Below, piece after piece: positions 1-9,326 of a DNA stretch of 41,299 nt; within the stretch, counting starts at the first letter, position 1; every line of letters begins with the position of its first letter. A model generated the notes under the pieces. It did no database searches. It had not been told where the DNA came from and saw only the letters and a program-made list of their open reading frames with translations. The stretch is from assembly GCA_949474265.1 (NCBI GenBank), contig CASXBC010000008.1, positions 1 through 41,299 on the forward strand, read 5' to 3'. The position numbers and the translations under genes were made by a program. The stretch comes from an uncultured bacterium (lineage in GTDB: Bacteria > Bacillota > Clostridia > Christensenellales > UBA1242).

Positions 1-1
1 G

Positions 2-142
2 ACTTGGACTTTGAGTGAAGATGATGCTGTCTTCATTAAGAAAAATGAGTGGTATTATTGGAGTGAAAAGACAAATGGAGTCTTTGTGCCTATGTGCAAT
101 CCTGCATGGTCGGTTGAGCAAGGAGAAAATAAAGAGTTTTAG
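2..142 (+). CDS. 3' end of an unknown gene (cut by window edge)
   Basis: An open frame enters from the left edge and runs 46 codons to a TAG at 140-142, ending in ...EQGENKEF. The next gene's SD (GGAG, just after the stop) and ATG at 155 follow immediately, so this looks like the real preceding gene of the same operon. The visible tail is rich in Trp, Tyr, Lys and Asn. I do not recognise a family. The frame beginning at position 15 is an out-of-frame shadow. Confidence 0.5.
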   Translation, partial: TWTLSEDDAVFIKKNEWYYWSEKTNGVFVPMCNPAWSVEQGENKEF

Positions 143-154
143 GAGAAACAGTCT

Positions 155-412
155 ATGGAAATTTTGCAGAACAGAGTTTACAAACACTTTAAGGGAGATT
201 TATATTTGGTGGAAGATATAGTCTATCATTCTGAAACCAAAGAGAAAATGGTTTTGTATAAAGCTTTGTATGGCTCTTGCATGCGTTATGTAAGACCTTA
301 TGATATGTTTGCAAGTAAGGTAGATAAGTTGAAGTATCCAGAGGTGGAGCAAGAATACCGTTTTGAACTTCAAGAAATAGAAAGTGTTGCAAGCTTTAAA
401 GAACCTAAATAA
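155..412 (+). CDS. DUF1653 domain protein
   Basis: An 85-residue protein that matches the small DUF1653 family almost end to end. The family pattern is visible as YKHFKGDLYLV near residues 9-19, then HSETKEKMVLYKALYG (about 26-41) and RPYDMF (about 47-52). The family's biochemical role is not established. The start is supported by TAGGAGA ending about 8 bases before the ATG. It probably shares a transcript with the fragment before it. Confidence 0.85.
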   Translation: MEILQNRVYKHFKGDLYLVEDIVYHSETKEKMVLYKALYGSCMRYVRPYDMFASKVDKLKYPEVEQEYRFELQEIESVASFKEPK

Positions 413-443
413 TAACCTTATTTTTGTAAATGGGAGATTTATA

Positions 444-1079
444 GTGCTAAATAAAAATAAAATTAAGGTAAATTTTCATAGCTCAATATGTTTGAATGGA
501 AATGTTTATATTGACCCATTGGAAATTAAGAAAGAGACAAAAAATGCCAAAGTTGTGTTTATCACTCACACTCATTGGGACCATTTGGATGAGGATTCAA
601 TCAATAAGGTAAAAAACTCAAACACAATTTTCGTTTGTCCTAAAGATGCAGAAGAAAAACTTGAAAAATTTTGGATAGATAAAAAAAATATCATCACAGT
701 TGAGCCAAATATGAAATTTAAAGTGCTCGATATAAGTTGTGAGACTTTTCCTGCTTACAATCTTCAAAAGGAATTTCATCCAAAAGAAAACGGATGGGTT
801 GGTTTTAAACTTGTGATTGATGGAGAGTCTTTTGTGATTTGTGGTGATACAGATTTGACAGAAGAGCTTAAACAAATCAAGACAGATGTGTTGTTTGTGC
901 CTATTGGTGGGACTTATACTATGGATGCAGAGGAAGCGGCATATCTTACAAACATAATCAAACCAAAACTTGTTGTGCCAATGCACTATGGAAAAATTGT
1001 TGGTGGAAAACAAGCAGAAAATGTATTTTTGAAAAAACTAAACAAAAATATTGAAAGTTTGATTTTGATTAAGAAATAG
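444..1079 (+). CDS. MBL-fold metal-dependent hydrolase (UlaG-like)
   Basis: A 211-residue metallo-beta-lactamase fold protein. The metal motif is THTHWDHLD, followed by GDTD near the middle and an IGGTYTM...PMHYG segment typical of the UlaG-like branch. Such proteins are Zn or Mn hydrolases; the substrate here cannot be told. The GTG at 444 is preferred because GGGAG lies 7 bases upstream and the homology begins there. An upstream ATG at 384 would lie inside the DUF1653 gene and adds 20 unmatched residues. Cytoplasmic, with no signal peptide. The next gene starts 15 bases downstream. Confidence 0.82.
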   Translation: MLNKNKIKVNFHSSICLNGNVYIDPLEIKKETKNAKVVFITHTHWDHLDEDSINKVKNSNTIFVCPKDAEEKLEKFWIDKKNIITVEPNMKFKVLDISCETFPAYNLQKEFHPKENGWVGFKLVIDGESFVICGDTDLTEELKQIKTDVLFVPIGGTYTMDAEEAAYLTNIIKPKLVVPMHYGKIVGGKQAENVFLKKLNKNIESLILIKK

Positions 1080-1094
1080 AATTAGGGGTGTAAA

Positions 1095-1964
1095 ATGGCT
1101 AAGCAAAAGAAGAAAAAATCTAAGTTGTTTAAAAGAACTGAAATACTTGGCGTAAAAAGAACAAATTTTATTGTTTATTTATCTATTTTTGTTATTTCAT
1201 TAGCATTGATTTTTTTTGTTTTTATTCCAAATGAAAAGGCTCAGACTATTTTTGTTTCTATAGGTGCAAGTGGTTTGGCATCTGCTTTGGTTGGTTATTT
1301 TGTTGATTTTGCAAATGTATCAAACAACTCTAAAATCAGAGAAAGGGTTTTGCATGAGGCTTGTTTTTATTATAAATTGAGCATAGAAAGAATTTTGTCA
1401 AGTTCATTTAGAATGATGATAAATATTTATGATGAAAAACCTTCTGAAAACTTATACAAGACAACAATAAAAGAATATAGAGAGGCAATAGAAGATAAAT
1501 TTTCTAAATATGATGAGAGACAATACACAATTGAAAAACAATCAGGAATTTTATCTTTAAACGAACTTGAATTACACAAAAATGCTGAAAATTGTATGAA
1601 AAACTGTGATAGTTCAATAAATAGTTTATCTTTTGTACTTTCAAATTTATTTAATCAAGATTTGTTTGGATTGCTGAATTATTTTAATCAAAATGAAATT
1701 GATTATATGAAAGGAAGTTTAAATTATTTGACCTCTCCTAGGTCAGGTCAACTTGATGATTATTATCAGATTTTTGACATGATAACAGAAAAGACTTTTA
1801 TAAAGTTGTTAGGTTTTAAAAATGTAGACGACTTAACTTTTTATTTTCAAAACAATTGTTCTGCCATATATGACAACGATAAATTGTGGAAAGAATTAGG
1901 GCGTCATCAAAATTGGGAAAAAGAAAAGGCTGAAAATTTTTTTGATAAACCTGTTAAAAAGTAA
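1095..1964 (+). CDS. Hypothetical two-TM membrane protein
   Basis: A 289-residue protein with a Lys-rich N-terminus (residues 1-23), a first membrane helix (about 24-45) and a second hydrophobic segment (about 51-72). A soluble, mostly helical domain of about 215 residues follows, rich in Asn, Lys and Tyr. The short hairpin and the positive N-terminus predict both ends in the cytoplasm. I do not recognise a family. AGGGGTG about 6 bases before the ATG is a usable SD. Confidence 0.7.
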   Translation: MAKQKKKKSKLFKRTEILGVKRTNFIVYLSIFVISLALIFFVFIPNEKAQTIFVSIGASGLASALVGYFVDFANVSNNSKIRERVLHEACFYYKLSIERILSSSFRMMINIYDEKPSENLYKTTIKEYREAIEDKFSKYDERQYTIEKQSGILSLNELELHKNAENCMKNCDSSINSLSFVLSNLFNQDLFGLLNYFNQNEIDYMKGSLNYLTSPRSGQLDDYYQIFDMITEKTFIKLLGFKNVDDLTFYFQNNCSAIYDNDKLWKELGRHQNWEKEKAENFFDKPVKK

Positions 1965-1979
1965 AGTTGAGGTTAAGTT

Positions 1980-2072
1980 ATGTGTTTATGCTTGAGGAAA
2001 TTGTTTCGCAAGCATTATGTTCTTGTTTCTTGGATGGGCAAATATCAGACGCACTTTAGAAATTGGATTTAG
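1980..2072 (+). CDS. Possible 30-residue basic peptide
   Basis: A short frame (MCLCLRKLFRKHYVLVSWMG...) fits exactly between two genes. GAGG lies 7 bases before its ATG, and its TAG ends 3 bases before the next ATG, as in translational coupling. The peptide is basic and aromatic with two Cys near the start. Against it: short length, no known family, and the gap of about 110 bases would allow such a frame by chance. Confidence 0.35.
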   Translation: MCLCLRKLFRKHYVLVSWMGKYQTHFRNWI

Positions 2073-2075
2073 GTT

Positions 2076-2876
2076 ATGGAAAAGTTTGTTGAAAATGGAA
2101 AAGTGAAAATTTTTGTTAGAGAAGCGGTTGCACTAAATTCTGAAACCGCTGTTCTTTTGATTCATGGTTTGGCGGAGCATAGCGGAAGATATGAGCAATT
2201 TATTGAACGATTAAATCAAAATGGGATTAGTGTCTTTGCCATGGATTTACGTGGGCATGGGCAGTCTATCAGCAAGAGGGGAGATTGTGAAAGCATCAAT
2301 AAAGTTCTAACGGATGTGAAATGTGTTGTGGATTATGTAAAAAAACATTTTAAATTTGAGTCAATTGGTATTTTTGGACACTCTGTTGGTGGGCTTATTT
2401 CAGCTTTGTTTGCAAGTATCAATAATAATGAATTAGACTTTTTGGTATTGAGCAGTCCAGCTGTTTATTGCCCAGACAAATTGAAAATAATGAAAATTGT
2501 TCCGTATAAAATTTTACCTTTTGTTAAAATAAAAAAGAAACACAGTGAATCACAAGAAATGTTGGAATATAGCAAGAAAGATAAATATGCTTTGCATAAA
2601 TTTTCAATTAGGACTGTTGGGGTGTTTTTTGTTGAAGGACAAAAGTTGTTGCAGAAAAAAATTAATATTACTTGTCCATTACTGCTTGTATGTGGAAAAC
2701 AAGATATATTATTGACAGAGCAAAATGAATTTTTATCATTTATGGAAAAATGTTCCAACAAGAAAAACAAGTTTATCTGTTATGAAAATGCCAAGCATAG
2801 GATTGTCCAAAATGATGGTGCTGAGCAAAGAATGTCAGAAATAATAAGTTGGATTAAAGAATGCAAACGTGGATAG
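2076..2876 (+). CDS. Alpha/beta hydrolase, monoacylglycerol lipase/lysophospholipase type
   Basis: A 266-residue alpha/beta hydrolase. The oxyanion-hole motif is HGLAEHSGRY (about residues 30-39), the region MDLRGHGQS follows, and the nucleophile elbow is GHSVGG with its Ser. An Asp in CGKQDIL and a His in NAKHRIV complete the triad. This pattern is typical of the PldB/monoglyceride lipase group (Hydrolase_4), which cleaves lysophospholipids or monoacylglycerols. No signal peptide, so probably cytoplasmic. The SD is weak (TAGG), consistent with coupling to the preceding short frame. Confidence 0.85.
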   Translation: MEKFVENGKVKIFVREAVALNSETAVLLIHGLAEHSGRYEQFIERLNQNGISVFAMDLRGHGQSISKRGDCESINKVLTDVKCVVDYVKKHFKFESIGIFGHSVGGLISALFASINNNELDFLVLSSPAVYCPDKLKIMKIVPYKILPFVKIKKKHSESQEMLEYSKKDKYALHKFSIRTVGVFFVEGQKLLQKKINITCPLLLVCGKQDILLTEQNEFLSFMEKCSNKKNKFICYENAKHRIVQNDGAEQRMSEIISWIKECKRG

Positions 2877-2917
2877 TTGAATTTAAAAAAATTACTTTTC
2901 ATGGCTAAGGAGAAAAT

Positions 2918-3829
2918 ATGGCAGAGATTTTGAGAGTTGAAAATTTGTCAAAACGTTTTGGACAGTTGCAAGCTGTTGATGATTTGAGTTTTGTTGTTGA
3001 AAGTGGAAAGTTGTTTGCCTTTCTTGGACAGAATGGTGCAGGAAAAAGCACAACTATTAATATGCTTATTGGCACTTTGTCTGCCGACAATGGTAACATT
3101 GTTTATGGTGGGGATAAGACATTTAAGCAGTTTAAAAACAAAATTGGTGTTGTTTTTCAAAATAATATTTTTGATGAGTTGCTCACTGTTGAAGAAAATA
3201 TAAAGTTGTTTGGAAGATTGTATACACCAAATAAACAAAATATCAAAGAAAGATATGAAGAACTTGCAACCCTGTTTGACTTCAAAAGTTTTGAAAAGAA
3301 AAAATTTAAAAATTTGTCAGGTGGGCAAAAAAGAAGAGTTGAAATTGCCAGAGCTCTTTTCAACACACCTGAGATTTTGTTTTTGGACGAGCCAACAACC
3401 GGACTTGACCCAAAGACGAGAATTGATGTTTGGAAAGTTGTCAACAAGGTTAGAAAAGAAACAGGTATGACAGTTTTTTTGACAACTCACTATATGGAGG
3501 AGACAGGTGATGCTGATGAAGTTGTCATCATCCATAATGGAAAAAAGATTGCAGAAGGAACACCTGCTGAGCTTAAAGAAAAATATTCCTGTGACAAGGT
3601 GAAGATTGTTCCCAAAAATCAAAAGCGTTTTGAAAAATTGGTTGGAGGCATGAAATATGAGAGAGTTGCTGACCATTTTGAATTTTTGTTTAAGGACGCA
3701 AATGCCGAGATTGAATTACTTGAAAAATATAAGAATGAAATCAAATTTTTTGAGGTTCTTCGTGGAAGCATGGATGATGTCTTTTTGAATGCAGTGGGAG
3801 AAAATGTTTTTGTGGAGGAACCAAAATGA
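2918..3829 (+). CDS. ABC transporter ATP-binding protein
   Basis: A 303-residue ATPase of the drug/ABC-2 exporter class. Walker A is GQNGAGKST (about residues 37-45), the signature is LSGGQKRRVEIARAL, and Walker B is ILFLDEPTTGLDP followed by the switch His in FLTTHYMEE. The C-terminal 80 residues are the accessory extension usual in DrrA/CcmA-like proteins. AAGGAG about 6 bases before the ATG is a strong SD. Its stop overlaps the permease start by 4 bases (ATGA), so the two are translated together. Confidence 0.95.
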   Translation: MAEILRVENLSKRFGQLQAVDDLSFVVESGKLFAFLGQNGAGKSTTINMLIGTLSADNGNIVYGGDKTFKQFKNKIGVVFQNNIFDELLTVEENIKLFGRLYTPNKQNIKERYEELATLFDFKSFEKKKFKNLSGGQKRRVEIARALFNTPEILFLDEPTTGLDPKTRIDVWKVVNKVRKETGMTVFLTTHYMEETGDADEVVIIHNGKKIAEGTPAELKEKYSCDKVKIVPKNQKRFEKLVGGMKYERVADHFEFLFKDANAEIELLEKYKNEIKFFEVLRGSMDDVFLNAVGENVFVEEPK

Positions 3830-4767
3830 AAAATATTTTTGCATTGACAAAGCGAAACTGTTTACTCTTTTTAAGAAGTAAAATGACAGTCTTTTCATCT
3901 TTGTTTTCAAGTTTGATTTTGATTGCACTTTACTTTCTTTTTATTGCAAAATCTTATGCAAGTGGTTTCAATCAAGAGGCTGGGCTTGCTCTTACGAACA
4001 AGCAACTCTATTTTGCAATTTATTCACAAATGATTGTTGGGGTGTTGGTGATAAATTCGGTTTCACTCTCTACAGGAATGTTTACACTTATGGCTAGAGA
4101 CCTTGAAACAAGAAAATCTGATGCCTTTATGCTCACAAGAGTTAGGTCATTTGAACTTGTGATTTCTTATCTTTTATCTGCACTTTTGGTTTCATTTTTG
4201 ATAAACTTGTTGATGTTTATTATTTCAGTGATAATTATTGGTGCATCGACCTATTGGATAAGTGCATCAACATTTTTCTCTGTGGTTGGAGTATTGGTTA
4301 TAATCACTGTTATAAGCTGTTCAATCATGCTGTTGATTACTGTGCTTGTGAAATCATCAATTGCAATAGGTGTCATAAATGGAATTATGGGAACAATCCT
4401 TGGCTTTTTGTGTGGCATTTATATGCCATATTCTCAAATGGGTTCTGCAGCAAAACATATTGGCTCGTTGTTGCCATTTACGCATTTTACAATTTGGCTG
4501 AAGAAGATTGTGCTCGGTGATGTTTTTGGTCAGTTGGGGATGAATAAAGACTTGTCAAACAAGATGCAAGAACTTTGGTTTTCTGCAGGAGAAGTAGGGC
4601 TTTGTGGTGCAAAAGTTCCGCTTTGGGCAATGATTTTAATTTCTACAATAATCGCAGTTTTTTGCCTAGTTATTTCTTCATTTATTTTGACTAAAAGATT
4701 TGGCACAAATCCAAATATTGCAAAAATTAAGCACCATAAAAAATCTATAAAAACAGCAAAAAACTAA
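3826..4767 (+). CDS. ABC-2 type transporter permease
   Basis: A 313-residue membrane protein with about six helices: one near residues 21-41, a pair around 75-95 and 115-140, two more at about 150-200, and one near the C-terminus (about 265-290) before a basic tail. Layout and coupling to the ATPase identify an ABC-2 export permease. The substrate (drug, lipid, peptide or polysaccharide) cannot be read from the sequence. A terminator follows directly. Confidence 0.9.
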   Translation: MKNIFALTKRNCLLFLRSKMTVFSSLFSSLILIALYFLFIAKSYASGFNQEAGLALTNKQLYFAIYSQMIVGVLVINSVSLSTGMFTLMARDLETRKSDAFMLTRVRSFELVISYLLSALLVSFLINLLMFIISVIIIGASTYWISASTFFSVVGVLVIITVISCSIMLLITVLVKSSIAIGVINGIMGTILGFLCGIYMPYSQMGSAAKHIGSLLPFTHFTIWLKKIVLGDVFGQLGMNKDLSNKMQELWFSAGEVGLCGAKVPLWAMILISTIIAVFCLVISSFILTKRFGTNPNIAKIKHHKKSIKTAKN

Positions 4768-4787
4768 TGACGTTTGCTGTTTTTTTA
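4749..4787 (+). terminator. Intrinsic terminator of ABC operon
   Basis: AAAAACAGCAAA pairs with TTTGCTGTTTTT, then T-rich DNA. The left arm lies inside the last permease codons. Confidence 0.85.
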
Positions 4788-4876
4788 TTTAAAATCAGTT
4801 CAAAATGCCTGTTTTTGATACAAAATGACAGTTTTTTAACACAAGTATTGACCAATAATGATTTTAAGTTTTTCAC

Positions 4877-4906
4877 TTGACAGTTTGCTCAAAATTATTA
4901 TATATA
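4877..4906 (+). promoter_or_regulatory. SigA-type promoter abutting the M60 gene
   Basis: TTGACA at 4877-4882 and TATATA at 4899-4904 or 4901-4906 (spacer 16 or 18). Transcription would start at about 4911-4913, at or next to the ATG at 4913, and no SD is present. Confidence 0.6.
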
Positions 4907-4912
4907 TAATAT

Positions 4913-7900
4913 ATGGAAAAGAAAAGAAAAACAAAAATAAAAATTTTTAGTTTGGTGCTTGGTGCAGTTCTTTGCATCAGCACTTTTGTAGGATGTTCTA
5001 AAAAGAAACCAGAACAGGCTGGCATTACTCTTTCGCCAGCTATTTCTCAGGGGGCGACACTTTATGATTTCGATGAGATTCAAAATCAGAAAGTTACTCT
5101 TCGTCAGCCTAAAATGGAAGTTTTGGAGAGAGGTTTGTCAAGAACAGCACCTGAGGTGATGTCTGACACTTTTATTTTGCCAAGCAATTTTACAACAGGT
5201 GAGCTTAGCACTGCTGAGTATACTTTTGACCCTGCTTCATATCCAGGGCAGTTTGGCACATGCACAAAGATAATGACAACTTTTGAGAAATATATGCTTT
5301 TGCGTCAAACCATGTATTACAACACAGCATCACAAGGCTTGGCAGAAAAAGGATTACTCAAAAAGCATCCAGCAGCTGACAGACAATATGGAGAAATCCC
5401 TGTTGAAGATAATGCTGTAAAAAAACGCATTGTTACTGACCCAGAGTATAAAGCATCAATGCTTACTACAGGGCTTTATTTGCCTGCTGGAGAAATTGCA
5501 ACTGTAAAAGTTAAAGGTCTCAAAGCTGGAGAAAGATTGGAGATGGTCACAGGCTATCAACAATCAATTGCCTGGGCTACTGACTTTAATACCTATGACA
5601 GATTGATAATTGAAGAATCAAAAAAAGCAAATCCAGATTATGAATCTTTGGGTGTTGATATTCACAATCACATGAAAAGTGCAAATTCAGAAATTGCATA
5701 TCAAATAGGAAAATTTACTTTCACTGAAAACGATAGAGAATATAAAATCGGCTATATTTTTGGTGGACAATTACACATTGATTGTTCAAGAGTTTCGGGT
5801 CCTGTTGAAATTGAAATTACAGGTTGTATTGAAACACCTCACTTTATTTTGGGTGTGACTAGTGTTGAAGAATTTGAAGAGCATTTGAGAAACGCTCCAG
5901 GACTTCTATGCACTTTGGACGTTGAGATTGGTCAGCTTGTGGGACCTGCTGCAGCAATGCAACAAACAGATGATATTCTTAAAGTTGCATATATGTGGCA
6001 TTCAACATTTGCAATCAATGTTTCATTGCTTGGAAGAAGCTACAATTATACAAACCTTCTTAAATACGACACTTTTGTTCCTGCAGGTGCTGCGGTTGCT
6101 TTGAGTGGAAGAGACTCTGCCATGCCATCCTCAGATATGTTTAACTGTTTAAACTTTGCAAACTTGAAACTTCGTGGAGAATGGATGACGCTTCATGAGC
6201 TAGGGCATCAGCATGCAAATCAAGGGGCTTTTGGAAAAGTGTTTGGTATGGATACCGGACCTGAAGGCGAAGTGCGAAACAATGTCATGATTTTGTACAA
6301 TTATGCACTCACATGCAACATAAATACAAATCAAACAAGTGATGTTGAGCATGGAGAATTTACTCATCCTTATAATGCTGTGTTGACTGCAAAAAATGCC
6401 AAGAATGCTACATTCACAGATTATGGTCAGGCAGGAGGAAGTCCTTTTTGGTGTTTGGGACTTTATGCAAATATGATACACCAATTTGGACCAGAAAAAT
6501 TTACTGAGTATTTATATTCACATGCACTTGTGAAAAATTATAATGATGAAGGCTATGGCAACAATCGTTCGGAATTTGTTATCAGACTCAGTGAAGTTTA
6601 TGGTTTGGACTTTAGAAACTTTTTGAATGAGTATTACAAAGCAAACATTACAGACAGTTTATTTTCACCTTCAAGGCTTGAAAAACTTTCAAAATTGAAA
6701 GAGTTTATTCCAATCGCTTGCAAGTTTTCAAACGGAACAAGTGATTTTAGAAGTGCTGGCGCTCACAAGGTAAGTGCCGCAACTCCTACAGTTTTTGAGT
6801 TTGAAAACAACATTGTAAGCACGAAAGACTTTCAGCTTGTTTCAGTAACAAAGCCAAAATATGGAAGACTTCAAAAAGAGACTGATACTAAGTACACTTA
6901 TTATCCACCAAATAAACTTACAAATGGTGATGAGTTTTTTGTAGTTTGCAAATTGGCGAATGGAGAGACTGTAAAGCTTGCAGTCAGACTTGAATTTAAT
7001 TACAATAGTTCTTATTCTCAAATTTGGGAAGGAATTACTGCTACAAATCTTCAAGAAGCAATTGATAATTGTCAGTTGGTTGAACCAACAAGAGAGGAAT
7101 ACAGCAATGTGGCTGGAAAATCAAGTTTCAACGGTGGAAATAGAAAAGATTATATTAAGTCAACTTTCAATTTTGTTGCTACAAAAGATGGAGTTTACAA
7201 ATTCTATTTGAAATCTGATGATATAGGCAGAGTTGATGCAACTAAAGACGGTGAGACATACACAATCAAAACCACTGCATACACTGCAAATTATCAAGCA
7301 GATAATTATTTTGAGCTTACGCTTTCAAAAAATGATGTTGTTCCATTTACGACATATTTGTACAATGCGGGAGGTCAAGGCTCCTTGAATGTTGGTGTCA
7401 TGAAACCAGACACAACCAATATAATCAATATACCTGATACAGAAATTATTATGCCAAATCTTGATTTTGAAGATTATCAAAAAATTAAGACTTTTGGCTG
7501 GCAACCTAAGTTTCTTGCAAGTGTTAAGAATTTTACAAAAGTAACTTATATTAACAAGACAGATTGGGAAATTCTTGAAGCTCCAAAAGCTTATAATAAC
7601 ACAAATCCAAACGTTTTGGTTGATGGAGATATAAACTCACTCTTCCATTCAGAATATACAAACGCTAGTTTGGTTTCTGCAATGCCTCATGTTTATGTTT
7701 TGGATATGAAAAATGTAAACAAAATTAATTTCTTTGAAATTTACACAAGAAATCACGCAAATAGTTATATTATTGAATATGAACTTTATGGCTCTAAGGA
7801 TGGCAAAAAATATAATCTGTTGGCTAAAGCAGATGAGCTTAATTATACAAATAGAAAAGCAACAATCAAGTTTGATACTGTAAGTGTAAGGTATTTGAAA

Positions 7901-8746
7901 TTGCTTGTTAAAAAGACCACGTTTAGTAAGTTTGATGGCTATATTTCAATTATGACAGAGCTTAATGCTGGGCTTAGTGCGGTTGCGGAATATGTGATTT
8001 CGCCAGCATCTGAAACAAATTTCTATACCAAAGGCTTTAAAGAAGAAGGCAACAATGGAATTCTTGTTTCAAACAAAAAGAACAGTGCACTTGTTACAAA
8101 ATTTAAAGGGACACAATTTAATATTTACGCAGACACTTTTGAAAATGCAGGAAGATTTAATGTTTATGTTGACGGAAAATTGGATGCAACTGTAAATTTG
8201 TCTGGTCAAGAGAAGTCATCAGAGCTTGTGTATTCTTCAAGTAAGTTAAAAAACAAAAAGCATACAGTAGAGATAAAAACGCTTGATAATAAGGGGGTTG
8301 AAATTAAATATATGTCAATAAATTATGGTGCAAGCATGCTTAATGCAGCAAATATTTACAAAGAGAGAGCCCTCGGAATTGCTCTTGCAATCTTCTGTGT
8401 ATTGTTTGTTTTGGCTGTGACACTTTTGGTGCTTTATTTCACTCTTCCAAAGTTTAGAGAATTTGTAAACAAACTCTTTAGGTTGGAAAAGCAAACCTCT
8501 CCAGAAACACTTGCAAAGAAAGCAAAGAAAAAGCAAGAGAGAAAAGAGAAAAAGGCAGAAATTAAAACAGAAAAACAAAAGGCAAAGAGCGAAGTTTCTT
8601 CAACAAGAGTAAAGACTGTTTCGCCTAAGCAAACGCCTTCTGTTGCAAAAACAAAAGCAACTTCAGCAAAAAAAGTTGAGGTAAAGAAGCCTGCGACAAA
8701 GACTGTTTCTCAAACTACACAAAAGAAAACACCGCCTAAAAAATAA
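4913..8746 (+). CDS. M60-like metallopeptidase lipoprotein with F5/8-type domain
   Basis: A 1277-residue surface protein. Residues 1-28 form a lipoprotein signal with lipobox FVGC. The peptidase core carries HELGH (His428, Glu429, His432), and 20 residues later Glu453 in GEVRNN, the HEXXH-X(8-28)-E signature of the M60/enhancin family, which includes mucin-degrading peptidases. A PA14-like sandwich appears at about 740-835 and an F5/8 type C (discoidin) carbohydrate-binding domain at about 895-1020. Near residue 1155 there is an unexpected second anchor: a strong membrane helix followed by a cytoplasmic tail of about 100 residues rich in Lys, Ala and Thr. The likely substrate is a host or dietary glycoprotein. 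There is no SD; the ATG sits at the predicted transcription start. Confidence 0.85.
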   Translation: MEKKRKTKIKIFSLVLGAVLCISTFVGCSKKKPEQAGITLSPAISQGATLYDFDEIQNQKVTLRQPKMEVLERGLSRTAPEVMSDTFILPSNFTTGELSTAEYTFDPASYPGQFGTCTKIMTTFEKYMLLRQTMYYNTASQGLAEKGLLKKHPAADRQYGEIPVEDNAVKKRIVTDPEYKASMLTTGLYLPAGEIATVKVKGLKAGERLEMVTGYQQSIAWATDFNTYDRLIIEESKKANPDYESLGVDIHNHMKSANSEIAYQIGKFTFTENDREYKIGYIFGGQLHIDCSRVSGPVEIEITGCIETPHFILGVTSVEEFEEHLRNAPGLLCTLDVEIGQLVGPAAAMQQTDDILKVAYMWHSTFAINVSLLGRSYNYTNLLKYDTFVPAGAAVALSGRDSAMPSSDMFNCLNFANLKLRGEWMTLHELGHQHANQGAFGKVFGMDTGPEGEVRNNVMILYNYALTCNINTNQTSDVEHGEFTHPYNAVLTAKNAKNATFTDYGQAGGSPFWCLGLYANMIHQFGPEKFTEYLYSHALVKNYNDEGYGNNRSEFVIRLSEVYGLDFRNFLNEYYKANITDSLFSPSRLEKLSKLKEFIPIACKFSNGTSDFRSAGAHKVSAATPTVFEFENNIVSTKDFQLVSVTKPKYGRLQKETDTKYTYYPPNKLTNGDEFFVVCKLANGETVKLAVRLEFNYNSSYSQIWEGITATNLQEAIDNCQLVEPTREEYSNVAGKSSFNGGNRKDYIKSTFNFVATKDGVYKFYLKSDDIGRVDATKDGETYTIKTTAYTANYQADNYFELTLSKNDVVPFTTYLYNAGGQGSLNVGVMKPDTTNIINIPDTEIIMPNLDFEDYQKIKTFGWQPKFLASVKNFTKVTYINKTDWEILEAPKAYNNTNPNVLVDGDINSLFHSEYTNASLVSAMPHVYVLDMKNVNKINFFEIYTRNHANSYIIEYELYGSKDGKKYNLLAKADELNYTNRKATIKFDTVSVRYLKLLVKKTTFSKFDGYISIMTELNAGLSAVAEYVISPASETNFYTKGFKEEGNNGILVSNKKNSALVTKFKGTQFNIYADTFENAGRFNVYVDGKLDATVNLSGQEKSSELVYSSSKLKNKKHTVEIKTLDNKGVEIKYMSINYGASMLNAANIYKERALGIALAIFCVLFVLAVTLLVLYFTLPKFREFVNKLFRLEKQTSPETLAKKAKKKQERKEKKAEIKTEKQKAKSEVSSTRVKTVSPKQTPSVAKTKATSAKKVEVKKPATKTVSQTTQKKTPPKK

Positions 8747-8762
8747 ATTCAAGTTTTGCTTG

Positions 8763-8798
8763 AGACCTGTTGAGAGAAAATCTTAACAGGTCTTTTTT
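8763..8798 (+). terminator. Intrinsic terminator after M60 gene
   Basis: AGACCTGTT and AACAGGTCT form a 9-bp stem, extended by GAGA/TCTT, followed by six T. Confidence 0.92.
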
Positions 8799-8877
8799 AA
8801 TAAAATAATTTGTTACGCTTGCTATTTATTTGCTTAATTTTTGTTTTAATGGTATAAATAAAACATCAGGGGGATGT

Positions 8878-9276
8878 ATGTTTAAATTTTTTGATGGGAT
8901 TGGAAAAGCTCTTTGGGGAACAGTTGATTTCTTGACAGCTGTGAGAGAAGCAAATAAATTGAAAGCTGACCCAGAAAGAAGCTCTACAAGTTTTCGTTTT
9001 GCAGTGCGAGCAATGCTTTGTGGATTTTCAATGTTGGTTGCGGCAGTTTTTGCTGGAGTTTTGATAATGATTAAACTCTTTTCAATACCTGCACTCAATC
9101 TTGCTCTTGGCATTGCATTGGGTGTTGGTGCAGCAATGCTTTTGGCTCACACTTTGAAAAATTGGTTTTTACAGCTTTCAATCAATAAAACGAGATGGAC
9201 TTGGGTGTCACTAGGTTTTGTTGTTTTCTGCATTTTGGGAAGTGTTGCAATTTTGGTTGGTTTTAGTTTTATATAA
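8878..9276 (+). CDS. Small three-TM membrane protein
   Basis: A 132-residue protein: an amphipathic N-terminus of about 40 residues, then three membrane helices (about 43-64, 70-92, 108-130) with a short basic loop between the last two. The ATG at 8878 is chosen because GGGGG lies 5 bases upstream; the longer frame from 8830 has no SD and starts with unlikely sequence. I do not recognise a family. It stands alone between a terminator and the NUDIX gene. Confidence 0.7.
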   Translation: MFKFFDGIGKALWGTVDFLTAVREANKLKADPERSSTSFRFAVRAMLCGFSMLVAAVFAGVLIMIKLFSIPALNLALGIALGVGAAMLLAHTLKNWFLQLSINKTRWTWVSLGFVVFCILGSVAILVGFSFI

Positions 9277-9326
9277 AAATATCATTTTGCTTATAAATTT
9301 AAGTGCGGATTTTTTACGGAGAGAAG

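Noticed and set aside
618-1013. 131-codon minus-strand frame
   Set aside because: It is antisense to the MBL hydrolase motifs and is rich in Phe, His, Cys and Ile as expected for a shadow.
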